A DNA stretch of 64,000 bases from Andreprevotia lacus DSM 23236 (GCF_900176275.1 NZ_FWXD01000005.1:124001-188000); one strand, 5' to 3'. Positions 42,320 to 50,893 are shown, counted from the first letter of the stretch. Notes: a model not told the origin generated them from the letters alone. Numbers and translations: made by a program.

Positions 42320-44152
42320 ATGGCCAAGACCACCACGCCAACTGGCGAGAAAAAGACGCGAGCACCACGCAAAGCCAAGGCGCCACTCACTACCCGAGAA
42401 AACCTCTCGGCGCTGATCGGCACTGCCCGCAAGATTCTGCGCAAGGACAAAGGGCTCAATGGCGACGTGGATCGCCTGCCGCTGCTGACCTGGGTAATGT
42501 TCCTCAAGTTCCTTGACGACCTCGAAATCGTGCACGAGGAAGAGGCCGAACTCGACGGCAAGCGCTATCAGCCCATCATCGAAGCGCCCTACCGCTGGCG
42601 CGACTGGGCGGCCAGAGAAGACGGCATCTCCGGTGATGAACTGCTGGCCTTTATCAGCCAGGAATTCGCTGTGCGCGCTGACGGCAATGCCGGCAGGGGC
42701 CTGTTCGCCTATTTGCGTGGTCTTGCGGGTGAGGGCGAAAAAGGCAGCCAGCGTGAAGTCATCGCCAATGTGTTCAAGGGCGTGCAGAACCGCATGGTCA
42801 GTGGCTACCTGCTGCGCGACATCATCAACAAGATCAACGGCATCCATTTCTCGGCCAGCGAGGAAATCCACACCCTCTCGCACCTGTACGAATCCATGCT
42901 GCGCGAGATGCGCGATGCAGCGGGCGATGCCGGCGAGTTCTACACACCGCGCCCGGTCGTGCGCTTTATGGTGCAAGTGACTGATCCGCGTTTGGACGAA
43001 ACAGTGCTTGATCCGGCTTGTGGCACGGGCGGCTTTCTGGTCGAGGCCTACGACCATATCGCGCCACAGGTGGCCACACCAGACCAGCGCCGCGCCTTGC
43101 AGTGCGACACCCTGTATGGGCAGGAAGCCAAGCCGCTACCCTACATGCTGGCGCAGATGAACCTGTTGCTGCACGGCCTGGAAGCACCGCAGATCGCCTA
43201 TGGCAACACGCTGGAGCGGCGGATCAACGAGATCGGCCACGGCGAGCGCGTGGACGTGATCCTTACCAACCCGCCCTTTGGCGGCGAGGAAGAGGTCGGC
43301 ATCAAAGCCAACTTCCCACCCAATATGCAGACGGCGGAAACCACGCTGCTGTTCCTGCAGTACGTCATGCGCAAGCTGCGCGTGGCCGGTGCTCCGGTGC
43401 CAGGCGGCAAACCGGCTGCCCGTGGCGGCCGTGCCGCCGTGGTCGTGCCCAATGGCACCCTGTTTGGTGATGGCGTCTGCGCCGTCATCAAGGAGGAGAT
43501 GCTCAAGGAATTCAGGCTGCACACCATCGTGCGCCTGCCGCAGGGCGTGTTCGCGCCCTATACCGACATCCCGGCCAACCTGCTGTTCTTCGAGCGTGGC
43601 GGCCCGACCGACACCATCTGGTATTACGAGCTGCCGCTGCCGGAAGGCCGCAAGAAGTACAGCAAGACGGCCCCCTTGCAGTTCGAGGAATTCGCGCAGG
43701 CAACATCGTGGTGGAACAACCGGGAGGAAGGCCCGCAGGCCTGGAAGGTGGACTTTGCCGCCAAGCGCGCAGCCGCCGTCGAGGCCGCCACGCCGCATTG
43801 GCAAAAAGCCGAGGCCGCGCGCAATGCCGCCATCGCCCTGGGCAAGCCCATCCGCGAGCTGGAGCAAACCATTCAGGCGGCCACGAATGGCAACAAGGCA
43901 GCCCTGCAAGATCAACTGCGCGCCTTGAAGGCCGAGCAGCAAGCCCATGAGCAATCAGCCAAGGTGGCACAGGCCGAAGGTGACAGCCTGTACTGGCCCA
44001 TTTACAACCTGGACATCAAGAACCCGCACGCCCGCGCCGGACTGGAGCACGCCGACCCGAAAGACCTGATTGCCGCCATGCGCAGCCACGAGGCCGAGGT
44101 CATGCGCCTGCTGGGTGAGATTGAGGCCTTGGTCGCCGAGGTGCAGGCATGA
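42320..44152 (+). CDS. hsdM: Type I DNA methyltransferase M subunit
   Basis: N6-adenine methyltransferase that pairs with HsdS. The 610-residue protein has the N-terminal helical bundle, EFYTPRPVVRFMV near residues 206-218, SAM motif I DPACGTGGFLVEAYDHI at 231-247 and catalytic motif IV NPPF at 317-320. A coiled-coil C-terminus (about 490-560) probably contacts HsdS. It starts 15 bases after hsdR and overlaps the DUF1016 gene start by four bases (ATGA). All key motifs are intact, so the enzyme should be active. Confidence 0.96.
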   Translation: MAKTTTPTGEKKTRAPRKAKAPLTTRENLSALIGTARKILRKDKGLNGDVDRLPLLTWVMFLKFLDDLEIVHEEEAELDGKRYQPIIEAPYRWRDWAAREDGISGDELLAFISQEFAVRADGNAGRGLFAYLRGLAGEGEKGSQREVIANVFKGVQNRMVSGYLLRDIINKINGIHFSASEEIHTLSHLYESMLREMRDAAGDAGEFYTPRPVVRFMVQVTDPRLDETVLDPACGTGGFLVEAYDHIAPQVATPDQRRALQCDTLYGQEAKPLPYMLAQMNLLLHGLEAPQIAYGNTLERRINEIGHGERVDVILTNPPFGGEEEVGIKANFPPNMQTAETTLLFLQYVMRKLRVAGAPVPGGKPAARGGRAAVVVPNGTLFGDGVCAVIKEEMLKEFRLHTIVRLPQGVFAPYTDIPANLLFFERGGPTDTIWYYELPLPEGRKKYSKTAPLQFEEFAQATSWWNNREEGPQAWKVDFAAKRAAAVEAATPHWQKAEAARNAAIALGKPIRELEQTIQAATNGNKAALQDQLRALKAEQQAHEQSAKVAQAEGDSLYWPIYNLDIKNPHARAGLEHADPKDLIAAMRSHEAEVMRLLGEIEALVAEVQA

Positions 44153-45339
44153 CAGCACCCACCGTGCCAACGCCCCAGAATCAGGCCGACTACGTCGCCG
44201 TCCACACCGACATCGTCACGTTGCTGGAGGCGGCGCGTCATGCCGCCGCACGCAGCGTCAATGCGCTGATGACCGCCTCTTACTGGGAAATCGGGCGGCG
44301 CATCGTCGAGTTCGAACAGGGCGGGCAGGAGCGGGCCGGGTATGGCGAGGCAATGATCAAGCGGCTTGGAGGCGATTTAAGTCGCCAGTTCGGGCGCGGC
44401 TTTGGCTGGCGCAATCTGGCCCAAATGCGCACGTTCTACCTTGCTTGGCCAGCCGACCAGATTTTGCAGACACTGTCTGCAAAATCTCCAGCCCCCAAAA
44501 TTCGCCAGACGCTGTCTGGCGACTTGGCTGCGGGCCCTGTGCCCGGCACGCCTCGGCAATCCATCGACCTGGCGGCGCTGGCACAGGCCTTTCCGCTGCC
44601 GTGGTCGGCCTATGTGCGCCTGCTCTCGGTCAAGAACCCGCAGGCCCGCGCCTTTTATGAAACCGAGACGCTGCGTTGCGGCTGGTCGGTGCGCCAGCTC
44701 GACCGCCAGGTGGGCAGCCAGTTTTACGAACGCACCGCCCTGTCGCACAACAAGGCGGCGATGCTGGAAAAGGGCGAAGTGGCCGAGCCTGGCGACGCCA
44801 TCACGCCCGAGCAAGCCATCAAAGACCCCTTCGTGCTGGAGTTCCTCAACCTCAGGGACGAGTATTCCGAGTCCGACCTGGAAGACGCCCTGATTCAGCA
44901 TCTGGCCGACTTCCTGCTGGAACTGGGCGACGACTTCGCCTTTGTCGGCCGTCAGCGCCGCCTGCGGCTGGACGACACCTGGTTCCGCGTTGACCTGCTG
45001 TTCTTCCACCGCCGACTCAAGTGCCTGCTGATCATCGACCTCAAGATCGGCAAGTTCAGCCATGCCGATGCAGGGCAGATGCACTTGTATCTGAACTATG
45101 CCCGCGAGCACTGGATGAAACCGGGCGAGAACCCACCCGTTGGCCTGATCCTGTGTGCAAGCAAGGGCAGCAACGAAGCCCATTACGCCCTGGAAGGTCT
45201 GCCAAACAAGGTACTGGCTGCGGAATACCAGACCGTCCTGCCGGATGAAAAGCTGCTGGCCGAGGAACTCGACAAGACGCGCCGGGAGCTGGAGGCAAGA
45301 CGGGCCGGGCGCGGTGGCGATGTGGAGGGGGACGTATGA
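44149..45339 (+). CDS. DUF1016/YhcG-family PD-(D/E)XK nuclease within the hsd locus
   Basis: A 396-residue protein of the YhcG family. The N-terminal DUF1016 helical domain (about 20-195, SYWEIGRRIVEFEQGG near 44-59) is followed by a PD-(D/E)XK nuclease core: Glu245 in SDLEDALIQHL, Asp282 in WFRVDLLFFH and Asp297-Leu-Lys299 in LLIIDLKIGKF. The gene overlaps both hsdM and hsdS by four bases each, so it is fully built into the restriction-modification operon. Its function there is unproven; extra cleavage or abortive defence are possible. Residues 104-124 (ILQTLSAKS and IRQTLSGD) are encoded by two palindromes. Confidence 0.9.
   Translation: MTAPTVPTPQNQADYVAVHTDIVTLLEAARHAAARSVNALMTASYWEIGRRIVEFEQGGQERAGYGEAMIKRLGGDLSRQFGRGFGWRNLAQMRTFYLAWPADQILQTLSAKSPAPKIRQTLSGDLAAGPVPGTPRQSIDLAALAQAFPLPWSAYVRLLSVKNPQARAFYETETLRCGWSVRQLDRQVGSQFYERTALSHNKAAMLEKGEVAEPGDAITPEQAIKDPFVLEFLNLRDEYSESDLEDALIQHLADFLLELGDDFAFVGRQRRLRLDDTWFRVDLLFFHRRLKCLLIIDLKIGKFSHADAGQMHLYLNYAREHWMKPGENPPVGLILCASKGSNEAHYALEGLPNKVLAAEYQTVLPDEKLLAEELDKTRRELEARRAGRGGDVEGDV
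44461..44522. repeat. Two palindromes inside the DUF1016 coding sequence
   Basis: 44461-44485 is a perfect 25-base palindrome with arms ATTTTGCAGACA and TGTCTGCAAAAT around a central C. 44502-44522 has arms TCGCCAGAC and GTCTGGCGA around GCT. Both carry the core CAGAC..GTCTG and encode QTLS. They lie at the junction between the N-terminal helical part and the rest of DUF1016. Confidence 0.8.
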
Positions 45340-46505
45340 AGGCGTGGCCCTTGGTGAAGCTCGGGGATTTGCTTGAGCAGATCGACCGCATGGAGAGAGT
45401 TGATCCCAACGCAACCTATCACCTGCTTGGAGTGCGTCTCGAAGGAAATGGCCCTTTCATCCGCGAAACAGTCACAGGTGCAGAGACATCGGCCGGGCGT
45501 CTCAATCAGGTTCAGTCGGGCGACTTCATCTACAGCCGTTTGTTCGCTTGGCGCGGAGCGTTTGGGGTTATCACAGACGCAATGGACGGCTGCTTTGTCT
45601 CCAACGAGTTCCCCATTTTCCGTACCAATCAAGAACGCCTTGATGTGGGTTACTTGGCCAGATGGTTCCAGTTGCCAAACGTGTGGCGGAAAGTTGAGGA
45701 AAACTGCACAGGTAGCACGCCAACCACGCGCAACCGCTTCAAGGAGCAGTTCTTCTTCGATCTAGAAATCCCACTCCCTCCGTTGACCGAACAACAAGCC
45801 CTCGTCGCCCGCCTCGACGCACTGGCCGAGAAAGCCCGGCAGGTCGAAGCGCATCTGGATGCCGTTGAGCGCGATGCCGAGCGTCTGATCCGCAGCTACA
45901 TATTTGGCCGCGAGGGCGAGCGGCCGGTGAAGCGCCGTATGTCGGAGCTGGTCTCGCAACGACAGCCAGATGTGGCCGTGGACGGCACAGCCCAGTACCG
46001 TTTTGCGGGCGTCTACTCCTTCGGGCGAGGAGTGTTCCCCAGTGCGATCAAGATGGGCAGCGAGTTTGCCTATCAACGGCTGTCCACCGTTCGTGCCGGC
46101 GATTTCATTTATCCCAAGCTGATGGCCTGGGAGGGTGCGTTGGGCGTCGTGCCGCCAGGGTGCGACGGCATGGTGGTGTCACCCGAGTTTCCGGTATTCA
46201 CGGTCAACACTGAAGCCGTGCTGCCCGAAGTGCTCGACATCTACTTCCGCACGCCGGAAGTCTGGCCAACACTGGCGGAGATTAGTGGCGGCACGAATGC
46301 CCGTCGCCGTCGATTGCAGCCTACCGCCTTCCTCAGTTATGAGATGCCGGTGCCCCCGATGGACAAGCAGCTTGAACTCCGCGCCATCTACCAGCATGCA
46401 CAGACCCTCAAGGCCAAACACTCAGCGATCCGCGAAGCCAATGCCGCACTGCTACCCGCGACGCTGGAGCGCGTTTTCTCGACCGGAGTGACCGACCATG
46501 CCTGA
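45336..46505 (+). CDS. hsdS: Type I restriction-modification specificity subunit S
   Basis: Determines the DNA target of the HsdRMS complex. The 389-residue protein has two target-recognition domains (about 1-150 and 195-350), each followed by a helical spacer: LPPLTEQQALVARLDALAEKARQVEAHLDAVE split across 148-178, and VPPMDKQLELRAIYQHAQTLKAKHSA near 342-367. Both recognition domains share GDFIYSRLFAWRGAFGV / GDFIYPKLMAWEGALGV, a typical internal duplication. It overlaps the DUF1016 gene by four bases. The recognition sequence cannot be read from the protein. Confidence 0.92.
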   Translation: MKAWPLVKLGDLLEQIDRMERVDPNATYHLLGVRLEGNGPFIRETVTGAETSAGRLNQVQSGDFIYSRLFAWRGAFGVITDAMDGCFVSNEFPIFRTNQERLDVGYLARWFQLPNVWRKVEENCTGSTPTTRNRFKEQFFFDLEIPLPPLTEQQALVARLDALAEKARQVEAHLDAVERDAERLIRSYIFGREGERPVKRRMSELVSQRQPDVAVDGTAQYRFAGVYSFGRGVFPSAIKMGSEFAYQRLSTVRAGDFIYPKLMAWEGALGVVPPGCDGMVVSPEFPVFTVNTEAVLPEVLDIYFRTPEVWPTLAEISGGTNARRRRLQPTAFLSYEMPVPPMDKQLELRAIYQHAQTLKAKHSAIREANAALLPATLERVFSTGVTDHA

Positions 46506-46545
46506 CCAGCCGTTGCAAAACGCGCTGTTCGACGATGGCCGATGA
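46498..46545 (+). pseudogene. Stub open frame overlapping the hsdS end
   Basis: An ATG at 46498 overlaps hsdS by eight bases, as if translationally coupled, and encodes only MPDQPLQNALFDDGR before a stop. It may be the vestige of a fifth gene of the locus that was lost or replaced. It may also be chance. Confidence 0.25.
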
Positions 46546-46662
46546 CCCACATATCTTTGTGAGGGGGCCGACTGCGGGCGCTGCAGCAATGGCCAACAGT
46601 ATCATGCTTGTTCTGCGTAACTTGTGATTGTTGTCGGTGTTGCCATCACTGTCTCAGCGCCA

Positions 46663-46690
46663 AAGCCCCGTTTCGACGGGGCTTTTTCTT
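46663..46690 (+). terminator. Terminator of the hsd locus
   Basis: AAGCCCCGT-TTCG-ACGGGGCTT followed by TTTCTTTG, about 160 bases after hsdS. Confidence 0.9.
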
Positions 46691-46746
46691 TGTTTGCCAG
46701 CCACCGTGGTCATTTTCCACGTGCGCCTTGAGTGTAGTGCCGTTGC

Positions 46747-46801
46747 TTGACTGTTTTAGGATGATTGTCCTATTCTGGGAATGATTAGGATGATTGTCCT
46801 A
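46747..46801 (+). promoter_or_regulatory. tetR promoter with two identical operators
   Basis: TTGACT at 46747-46752 and TATTCT at 46771-46776, spacer 18, form the promoter. The palindrome TAGGATGATTGTCCTA occurs twice: at 46757-46772, lying between and touching the promoter boxes, and at 46786-46801. The operator centres are 29 bases apart. Placement is exactly where a TetR dimer would block its own transcription. Confidence 0.7.
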
Positions 46802-46886
46802 AGTGCCGTGCAAAACTGAATGACCCTCGGCAGCCGCCTGGCGGGCATCCGCACAATGGATTCACTGATCAACTGGACGGATTGCC

Positions 46887-47471
46887 ATGCGCCTTGCCCC
46901 GGATAGCGCGACGACGCGCGAGCAAATCATTGCTGCGGCGGATACGCTGTTTTATCAGCACGGTTTCGAGCACGCGTCGTTCACCGACATTGCGGCTGCG
47001 GTGGGTATATCGCGCGGCAATTTCTATTACCACTTCAAGACCAAGGACGACATTCTGGCGGCGGTGATTGCATCCCGCCTGGTGCGTACGCAAGCGCTGC
47101 TGGCTGGCTGGGCGGCTGATAACGATGCGCCAGCCGTGCGGATACGCTGTTTCATCAACCTGCTGATTGCCAATCGCGAGCCGATCATGCGCTACGGCTG
47201 CCCGGTCGGCACGCTGTGCGCAGAGCTGGCCAAGCTTGGCCATCTGGCGCATGCCGATGCCAGCAAGCTCTATACCCTGTTCCGTGACTGGCTGGCCTGC
47301 CAGTTCCATGCCGCAGGGCGAGGAGCAGAGGCCGATACGCTGGCCATGCATCTGTTGATGCGCAGCCAGGGCGTTGCCGCACTGGCGCAGTCGTTTCACG
47401 ATGAAGATTTCATCCGCCGCGAGGTGGCCGCCATGCATGCCTGGCTGGACGTGCAACTGGCCATGTCTTGA
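46887..47471 (+). CDS. TetR-family transcriptional regulator
   Basis: A 194-residue repressor. The N-terminal DNA-binding domain (about 8-55) contains REQIIAAADTLFYQHGFEHASFTDIA and the helix-turn-helix AAVGISRGNFYYHFKTKDDIL split at about 36-56. The ligand domain has two cysteines in RYGCPVGTLCAELAK near residues 105-119, a pattern seen in TetR regulators that sense electrophiles or oxidants, such as NemR; redox sensing is inference. Two identical operators lie in its promoter, so autoregulation is likely, and the two following genes are probably in its regulon. Confidence 0.93.
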   Translation: MRLAPDSATTREQIIAAADTLFYQHGFEHASFTDIAAAVGISRGNFYYHFKTKDDILAAVIASRLVRTQALLAGWAADNDAPAVRIRCFINLLIANREPIMRYGCPVGTLCAELAKLGHLAHADASKLYTLFRDWLACQFHAAGRGAEADTLAMHLLMRSQGVAALAQSFHDEDFIRREVAAMHAWLDVQLAMS

Positions 47472-47520
47472 GCAAATTTTTCCGTTTCAACCACCTGCAT
47501 CACCGTTTGGAGGTGTACCC

Positions 47521-47808
47521 ATGTTTGTTGTTTTGCTCGAATTTGCTACCAACAAAAGCCAGGCAGCCCACTTTATGGAAGGGCACAAGGCGTGGCTGCA
47601 GCGCGGCTTTGATGACGGGGTGTTCCAGTTGTCGGGCAGCGTCCTGCCTGCTGCGGGTGGTGCGGTGCTGGCGCACGGTGTGACGCGGGCCGAGCTGGAA
47701 CAGCGCGTGGCGCAAGACCCTTTCGTGGCCGAGGGTGTGGTCGGCGCAAAAATCATCGAGATTGCGCCGTCGCGCGCCAGCGAGCCATTGGCCTTCTTGC
47801 TCGCCTGA
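47521..47808 (+). CDS. YciI-like family protein
   Basis: A 95-residue protein with a ferredoxin-like alpha/beta layout typical of the YciI family: MFVVLLEFATNKSQAAHFMEGHKAWLQ at the start (in part), DGVFQLSGSVLPAAGGAVLA near 34-53 and the AQDPFVAEGVVGAKIIEI closing near 69-86. The His and Asp residues at HKAWL and QDPF correspond to the putative active site. A strong TTGGAGGTG ribosome binding site precedes the ATG at 47521. It follows tetR by 49 bases and is likely under its control. Substrate unknown. Confidence 0.85.
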   Translation: MFVVLLEFATNKSQAAHFMEGHKAWLQRGFDDGVFQLSGSVLPAAGGAVLAHGVTRAELEQRVAQDPFVAEGVVGAKIIEIAPSRASEPLAFLLA

Positions 47809-47852
47809 GCCGGATAGCAAGAGCCGCACCTCAAATTGCCAAGGAGGCACTC

Positions 47853-48401
47853 ATGCACTGGAGCATCGATCGCTACGCGCAGGCGTGGCATTTCGCCACC
47901 TTGCACCATATGGGGCAGACTTACGGCGGCACCCGGCCGGATGAGCGCATTCCCTATATCAACCACATCGCCAGTGTGGCGGCCGAAGTGCTGTGGGGCT
48001 GTGGGCAGGACAGCGGTCTGGATGTCGATCTGGCGCTGCAGTGCGCGCTGTTGCACGACGTGGTTGAGGATACGCCCGCAACGGTCGAGGAGTTGGCGCA
48101 GACCTTTGGCCCGGCCGTGGCTGCCGGCGTGCTGGCTTTGACCAAGAATGAGCAGTTGCCCACCAAGCAGGAACAGATGGCGGACAGCTTGCAGCGCATT
48201 TTGCAGCAGCCCCGGGAGATCGCACTGGTAAAGCTCGCCGACCGCATTACCAATCTCTATCACCCACCGTATTACTGGAGTGATGAGAAGATCGCGCAAT
48301 ACCGCATCGAGGCGAGCCTCATTCTGGATGCGCTGGGCCACGCCAGCACCCCGCTGGCCGCGCGACTGACCGACAAGATTGCTGCTTACGGTCAGGCATG
48401 A
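47853..48401 (+). CDS. HD-domain hydrolase, MESH1/SpoT-like
   Basis: A 182-residue single-domain HD protein. The metal-binding set is visible as His38 in IPYINHIASVA, His68-Asp69 in ALLHDVVEDT and Asp130 in KLADRITNL; the first and ED residues (Glu72, Asp73) match the (p)ppGpp hydrolase family. No synthetase, TGS or ACT domains are present, so it resembles the small alarmone hydrolases (MESH1 type). (p)ppGpp or NADPH hydrolysis is possible but not shown. An AAGGAGG ribosome binding site precedes it. Third gene of the tetR-yciI-HD group. Confidence 0.8.
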   Translation: MHWSIDRYAQAWHFATLHHMGQTYGGTRPDERIPYINHIASVAAEVLWGCGQDSGLDVDLALQCALLHDVVEDTPATVEELAQTFGPAVAAGVLALTKNEQLPTKQEQMADSLQRILQQPREIALVKLADRITNLYHPPYYWSDEKIAQYRIEASLILDALGHASTPLAARLTDKIAAYGQA

Positions 48402-48544
48402 ACCCGGGGCAACCGGGGAGGCGTGCAGATTCGCAACAGAACGCCCCCTATATCCTCCGCTGAGCATGCTGTTGTTGCAAGGAATTGGAAAGCTCAATTA
48501 GGGTAAGCATCCCGTGAAAATGACTACCCACAAGTGAGTTTGCC
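48394..48544 (+). promoter_or_regulatory. Conserved leader, copy 1, before DUF4034-like gene 1
   Basis: Shares with 50653-50805 and 54760-54896 the blocks GCAGATTCGCAACA, GTTGCAAGG, GAAAGCTCA.TTAGGGTA and GACTACC, ending at the start codon. GCAAC near 48433 and GTTGC near 48474 can pair in all three copies. A promoter reading TTGCAA (48475-48480), 18 bases, TAGGGT (48499-48504) is possible. The similarity begins inside the stop region of the HD gene. Confidence 0.55.
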
Positions 48545-50629
48545 ATGCTGGTTTCCGAGCCCTCCGTTGCTCAACAACTTGCCGATCAAGGGCTGCTGGT
48601 GTTGCGCGACCGTTTGCGTGTACTGGCTGCGGCGGGTGACGTGCAGCGCGTCGAGAAGATTTACCAGTTGCTGGAGCAGGACTGGTGGGCGGCGGCCAAG
48701 CCGGATGATCGTCCTTATGAAGCGGTGTGTGCCGAGGGGGCGCTGTTCGATACCCGGCAAGTGGCCGGGCCGCAGCGGCTGGCCTTTCTGCATGCCTGGG
48801 TGCAGGCCTGCCCCGAGTCGTATCACGCGCACTTGATGCTGGGTATTTATGCATTGAGACGTGCGCAGGATTTTCGCGGTGGTGACTGGGCGCAGCAGGT
48901 CAGCGATGCGCAGTGGCTGGCCGCTGCCGTAGCTTGCGAGCATGCCGTGGTGCATTTTTGCGAAGCCATGCGCTGTAATCCGCGTGCGGCCATCGCCTAT
49001 GCGAACATGTACGAGATCGCCTCGCGCTTTTCCGAGCCGGATTGGCTGGTGGCACTGTTTGCCGGCAGTAGCGACCCGGATGCGCGCCCCGAGGCGGATG
49101 AAGCCACCTGGCAGGCGGCGGCCGAATTGTTCGAGCCGGCCGGCCTGATCCCGCTGGATGTGGTGACCACCGAGCTGCCGCGGGGATTGCCGCTGCGTGC
49201 CGAACATGATGCCGACGACGGTGCGTTGTACTGGGTGCAGCAGGCGGCGCAGGCGCGCCCCAACTGGCTGGGCATCGTCACCAGCTATGCCTTTTACCGC
49301 ACGCCGCGCTGGGGTGGCAGCCACGAAGAGATCGAACAGTTTGCCCACGGCCCCTTGTGTGCGGGCCTGAATGAAGCCGAGCGCAATGCGGTGCGCTGGA
49401 TGGGCGCACATGACTATTTCTCTGCCTTTCACGATTGGGCGCTGCCTGAGCCGGGAGCTGAATCGCAGATCCGCCAGTGGCATGCCCAGTTCCAGCCCTG
49501 GCTGACCACGCCGCTGCCGCCCGCACACCGCCGCCACATGCTGGAATTGTGGGCATGCTTTCATGGCAAATCGCTGCAGCAGCCCGAGCAGGCGGTACGC
49601 ATTTACATCGAGGCCTTTTCGCAAACCCCGCAGGATCTGGCTTTCGGCCCTTCCAGCAACTACGGCCACGACTTCATCTATCAGTTTCTGCGCCACCGCC
49701 AGGAGGCGCCGGCCGAATTCATGCGCGCGCTGTTCGAGCAAGCGGCCGGCAACAACAACTACGCAGCGCTGCTGGCATGGGCCGCAGTGGCATACCGTTT
49801 CGGCATGTGGGGCGTTGCAGCGGACCCGGCCAGGGCCGAAGCCTTGCTGGATGCAAGCGCGCAGCAAACCGCCGACGAAAGCGACGGGTTGACGACAGAA
49901 TCGCTGGAAGGCCTGCTGTGGGAGGCCGGCTATCACGAACAGGCGCTTTGTGTGGCACGCGGGCTGGCACAGCGTGATTGCGCGTCGTCGTGTGCCTATC
50001 TGTACACCCTGCTGCGCGTGCGTGATGCGGATGACGACCCGGTGCCATCCTCGGCTGTCGCAGCGCCGTTCTATCAGCCGCAGCCTTATCGCAACCAGCA
50101 TGAGGCATTGCGCTGGCTGGAGCGCGGGGCCGAGTTGGGCGCACCGCTGGCGGAATACAACTTTGCCTATCACATGACCGAGCAGCCGGAGTACGACCTG
50201 AGCCGCCCGGAGCAGTATGAACGCTGCAAGACCCTGTTCCTGAATGCAGCCCACAAGGGCTTGCACCAGGGTTGGCTGCAATTGGGCCGCGTGATGCTGA
50301 CGCATGGCAATGCCGACGAACAGCGCGATGCGATTGCCAAGCTGCTGCGGCCATACGCGCTGGACGACGACCGAAGCACCAGCGCACGCGCCTGGGCCAT
50401 GACCGATCTGGCCAAGGCCTATCGCGATGGCCGTGGCGTGCCCAAGAGCCTGCATGCGGCCAAGGCATGGATTACCCGCGCGCAGGAGCTGGCGCCCGAT
50501 GATGGCTGGATCGGCGAATTGCACGGTGAGCTGCACGGCGGCGGTTCGCTGCTGGGGTCGGTGTTTGGCGCCTTCCGTGGCAGCGACAAGCTGGCGGCAG
50601 AGCACTACCCGCCCGGCATGCACGACTGA
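48545..50629 (+). CDS. DUF4034-like protein with Sel1-type repeats, paralogue 1
   Basis: A 694-residue cytoplasmic protein of unknown function; no signal peptide or membrane helix. Residues 1-200 resemble DUF4034 (LHAWVQACPESYHAHLMLG, EHAVVHFCEAMRCNPRAAIAYANMYEI). The C-terminal third carries Sel1/TPR-like helical repeats (RNQHEALRWLERGAELGAPLAEYNFAYHM, then LFLNAAHKGLHQGWLQLGRVML, then AMTDLAKAYRDGRGVPKSLHAAKAWI, each in part) that suggest protein-protein contacts. It ends AEHYPPGMHD, identical in paralogue 2 at 54897-56981. Most positions match between the two, and both have exactly 694 residues. It may be an envelope, secretion-accessory or conflict-related protein. Confidence 0.75.
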   Translation: MLVSEPSVAQQLADQGLLVLRDRLRVLAAAGDVQRVEKIYQLLEQDWWAAAKPDDRPYEAVCAEGALFDTRQVAGPQRLAFLHAWVQACPESYHAHLMLGIYALRRAQDFRGGDWAQQVSDAQWLAAAVACEHAVVHFCEAMRCNPRAAIAYANMYEIASRFSEPDWLVALFAGSSDPDARPEADEATWQAAAELFEPAGLIPLDVVTTELPRGLPLRAEHDADDGALYWVQQAAQARPNWLGIVTSYAFYRTPRWGGSHEEIEQFAHGPLCAGLNEAERNAVRWMGAHDYFSAFHDWALPEPGAESQIRQWHAQFQPWLTTPLPPAHRRHMLELWACFHGKSLQQPEQAVRIYIEAFSQTPQDLAFGPSSNYGHDFIYQFLRHRQEAPAEFMRALFEQAAGNNNYAALLAWAAVAYRFGMWGVAADPARAEALLDASAQQTADESDGLTTESLEGLLWEAGYHEQALCVARGLAQRDCASSCAYLYTLLRVRDADDDPVPSSAVAAPFYQPQPYRNQHEALRWLERGAELGAPLAEYNFAYHMTEQPEYDLSRPEQYERCKTLFLNAAHKGLHQGWLQLGRVMLTHGNADEQRDAIAKLLRPYALDDDRSTSARAWAMTDLAKAYRDGRGVPKSLHAAKAWITRAQELAPDDGWIGELHGELHGGGSLLGSVFGAFRGSDKLAAEHYPPGMHD

Positions 50630-50652
50630 TCCATCCCTGCGCCAGGCGCGGC

Positions 50653-50844
50653 CAGGCATGACCCCGGGGCCAACGGGGCGGTAGCGTGCAGATTCGCAAC
50701 AAAACCGCCCCCTTCTGCCCCGTTGGCGATGCGGTGGTTGCAAGGTGTCAGAAAGCTCATTTAGGGTAGGTATCCAGAGAGAACGACTACCCCAGCGAGC
50801 TTGCCATGTCCGTTTCCCAGCCCACCAAAGCCCAGCAGCTGGCA
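50653..50844 (+). pseudogene. Leader copy 2 plus broken start of a third DUF4034-like gene
   Basis: The leader 50653-50805 matches copies 1 and 3. From the ATG at 50806 the first 13 codons (MSVSQPTKAQQLA) match the start of paralogue 2 (MSVSQPSKAQQLA), after which similarity stops at about 50845. The following sequence belongs to the 3' flank of an oppositely oriented glycoside hydrolase gene. This is the remnant of a third gene copy, lost by deletion or displaced by insertion. Confidence 0.8.
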
Positions 50845-50893
50845 GCGATCTGGCCGGCGTCGATATCGCCCCGACCGCTGCCGGCCCTTGCGC

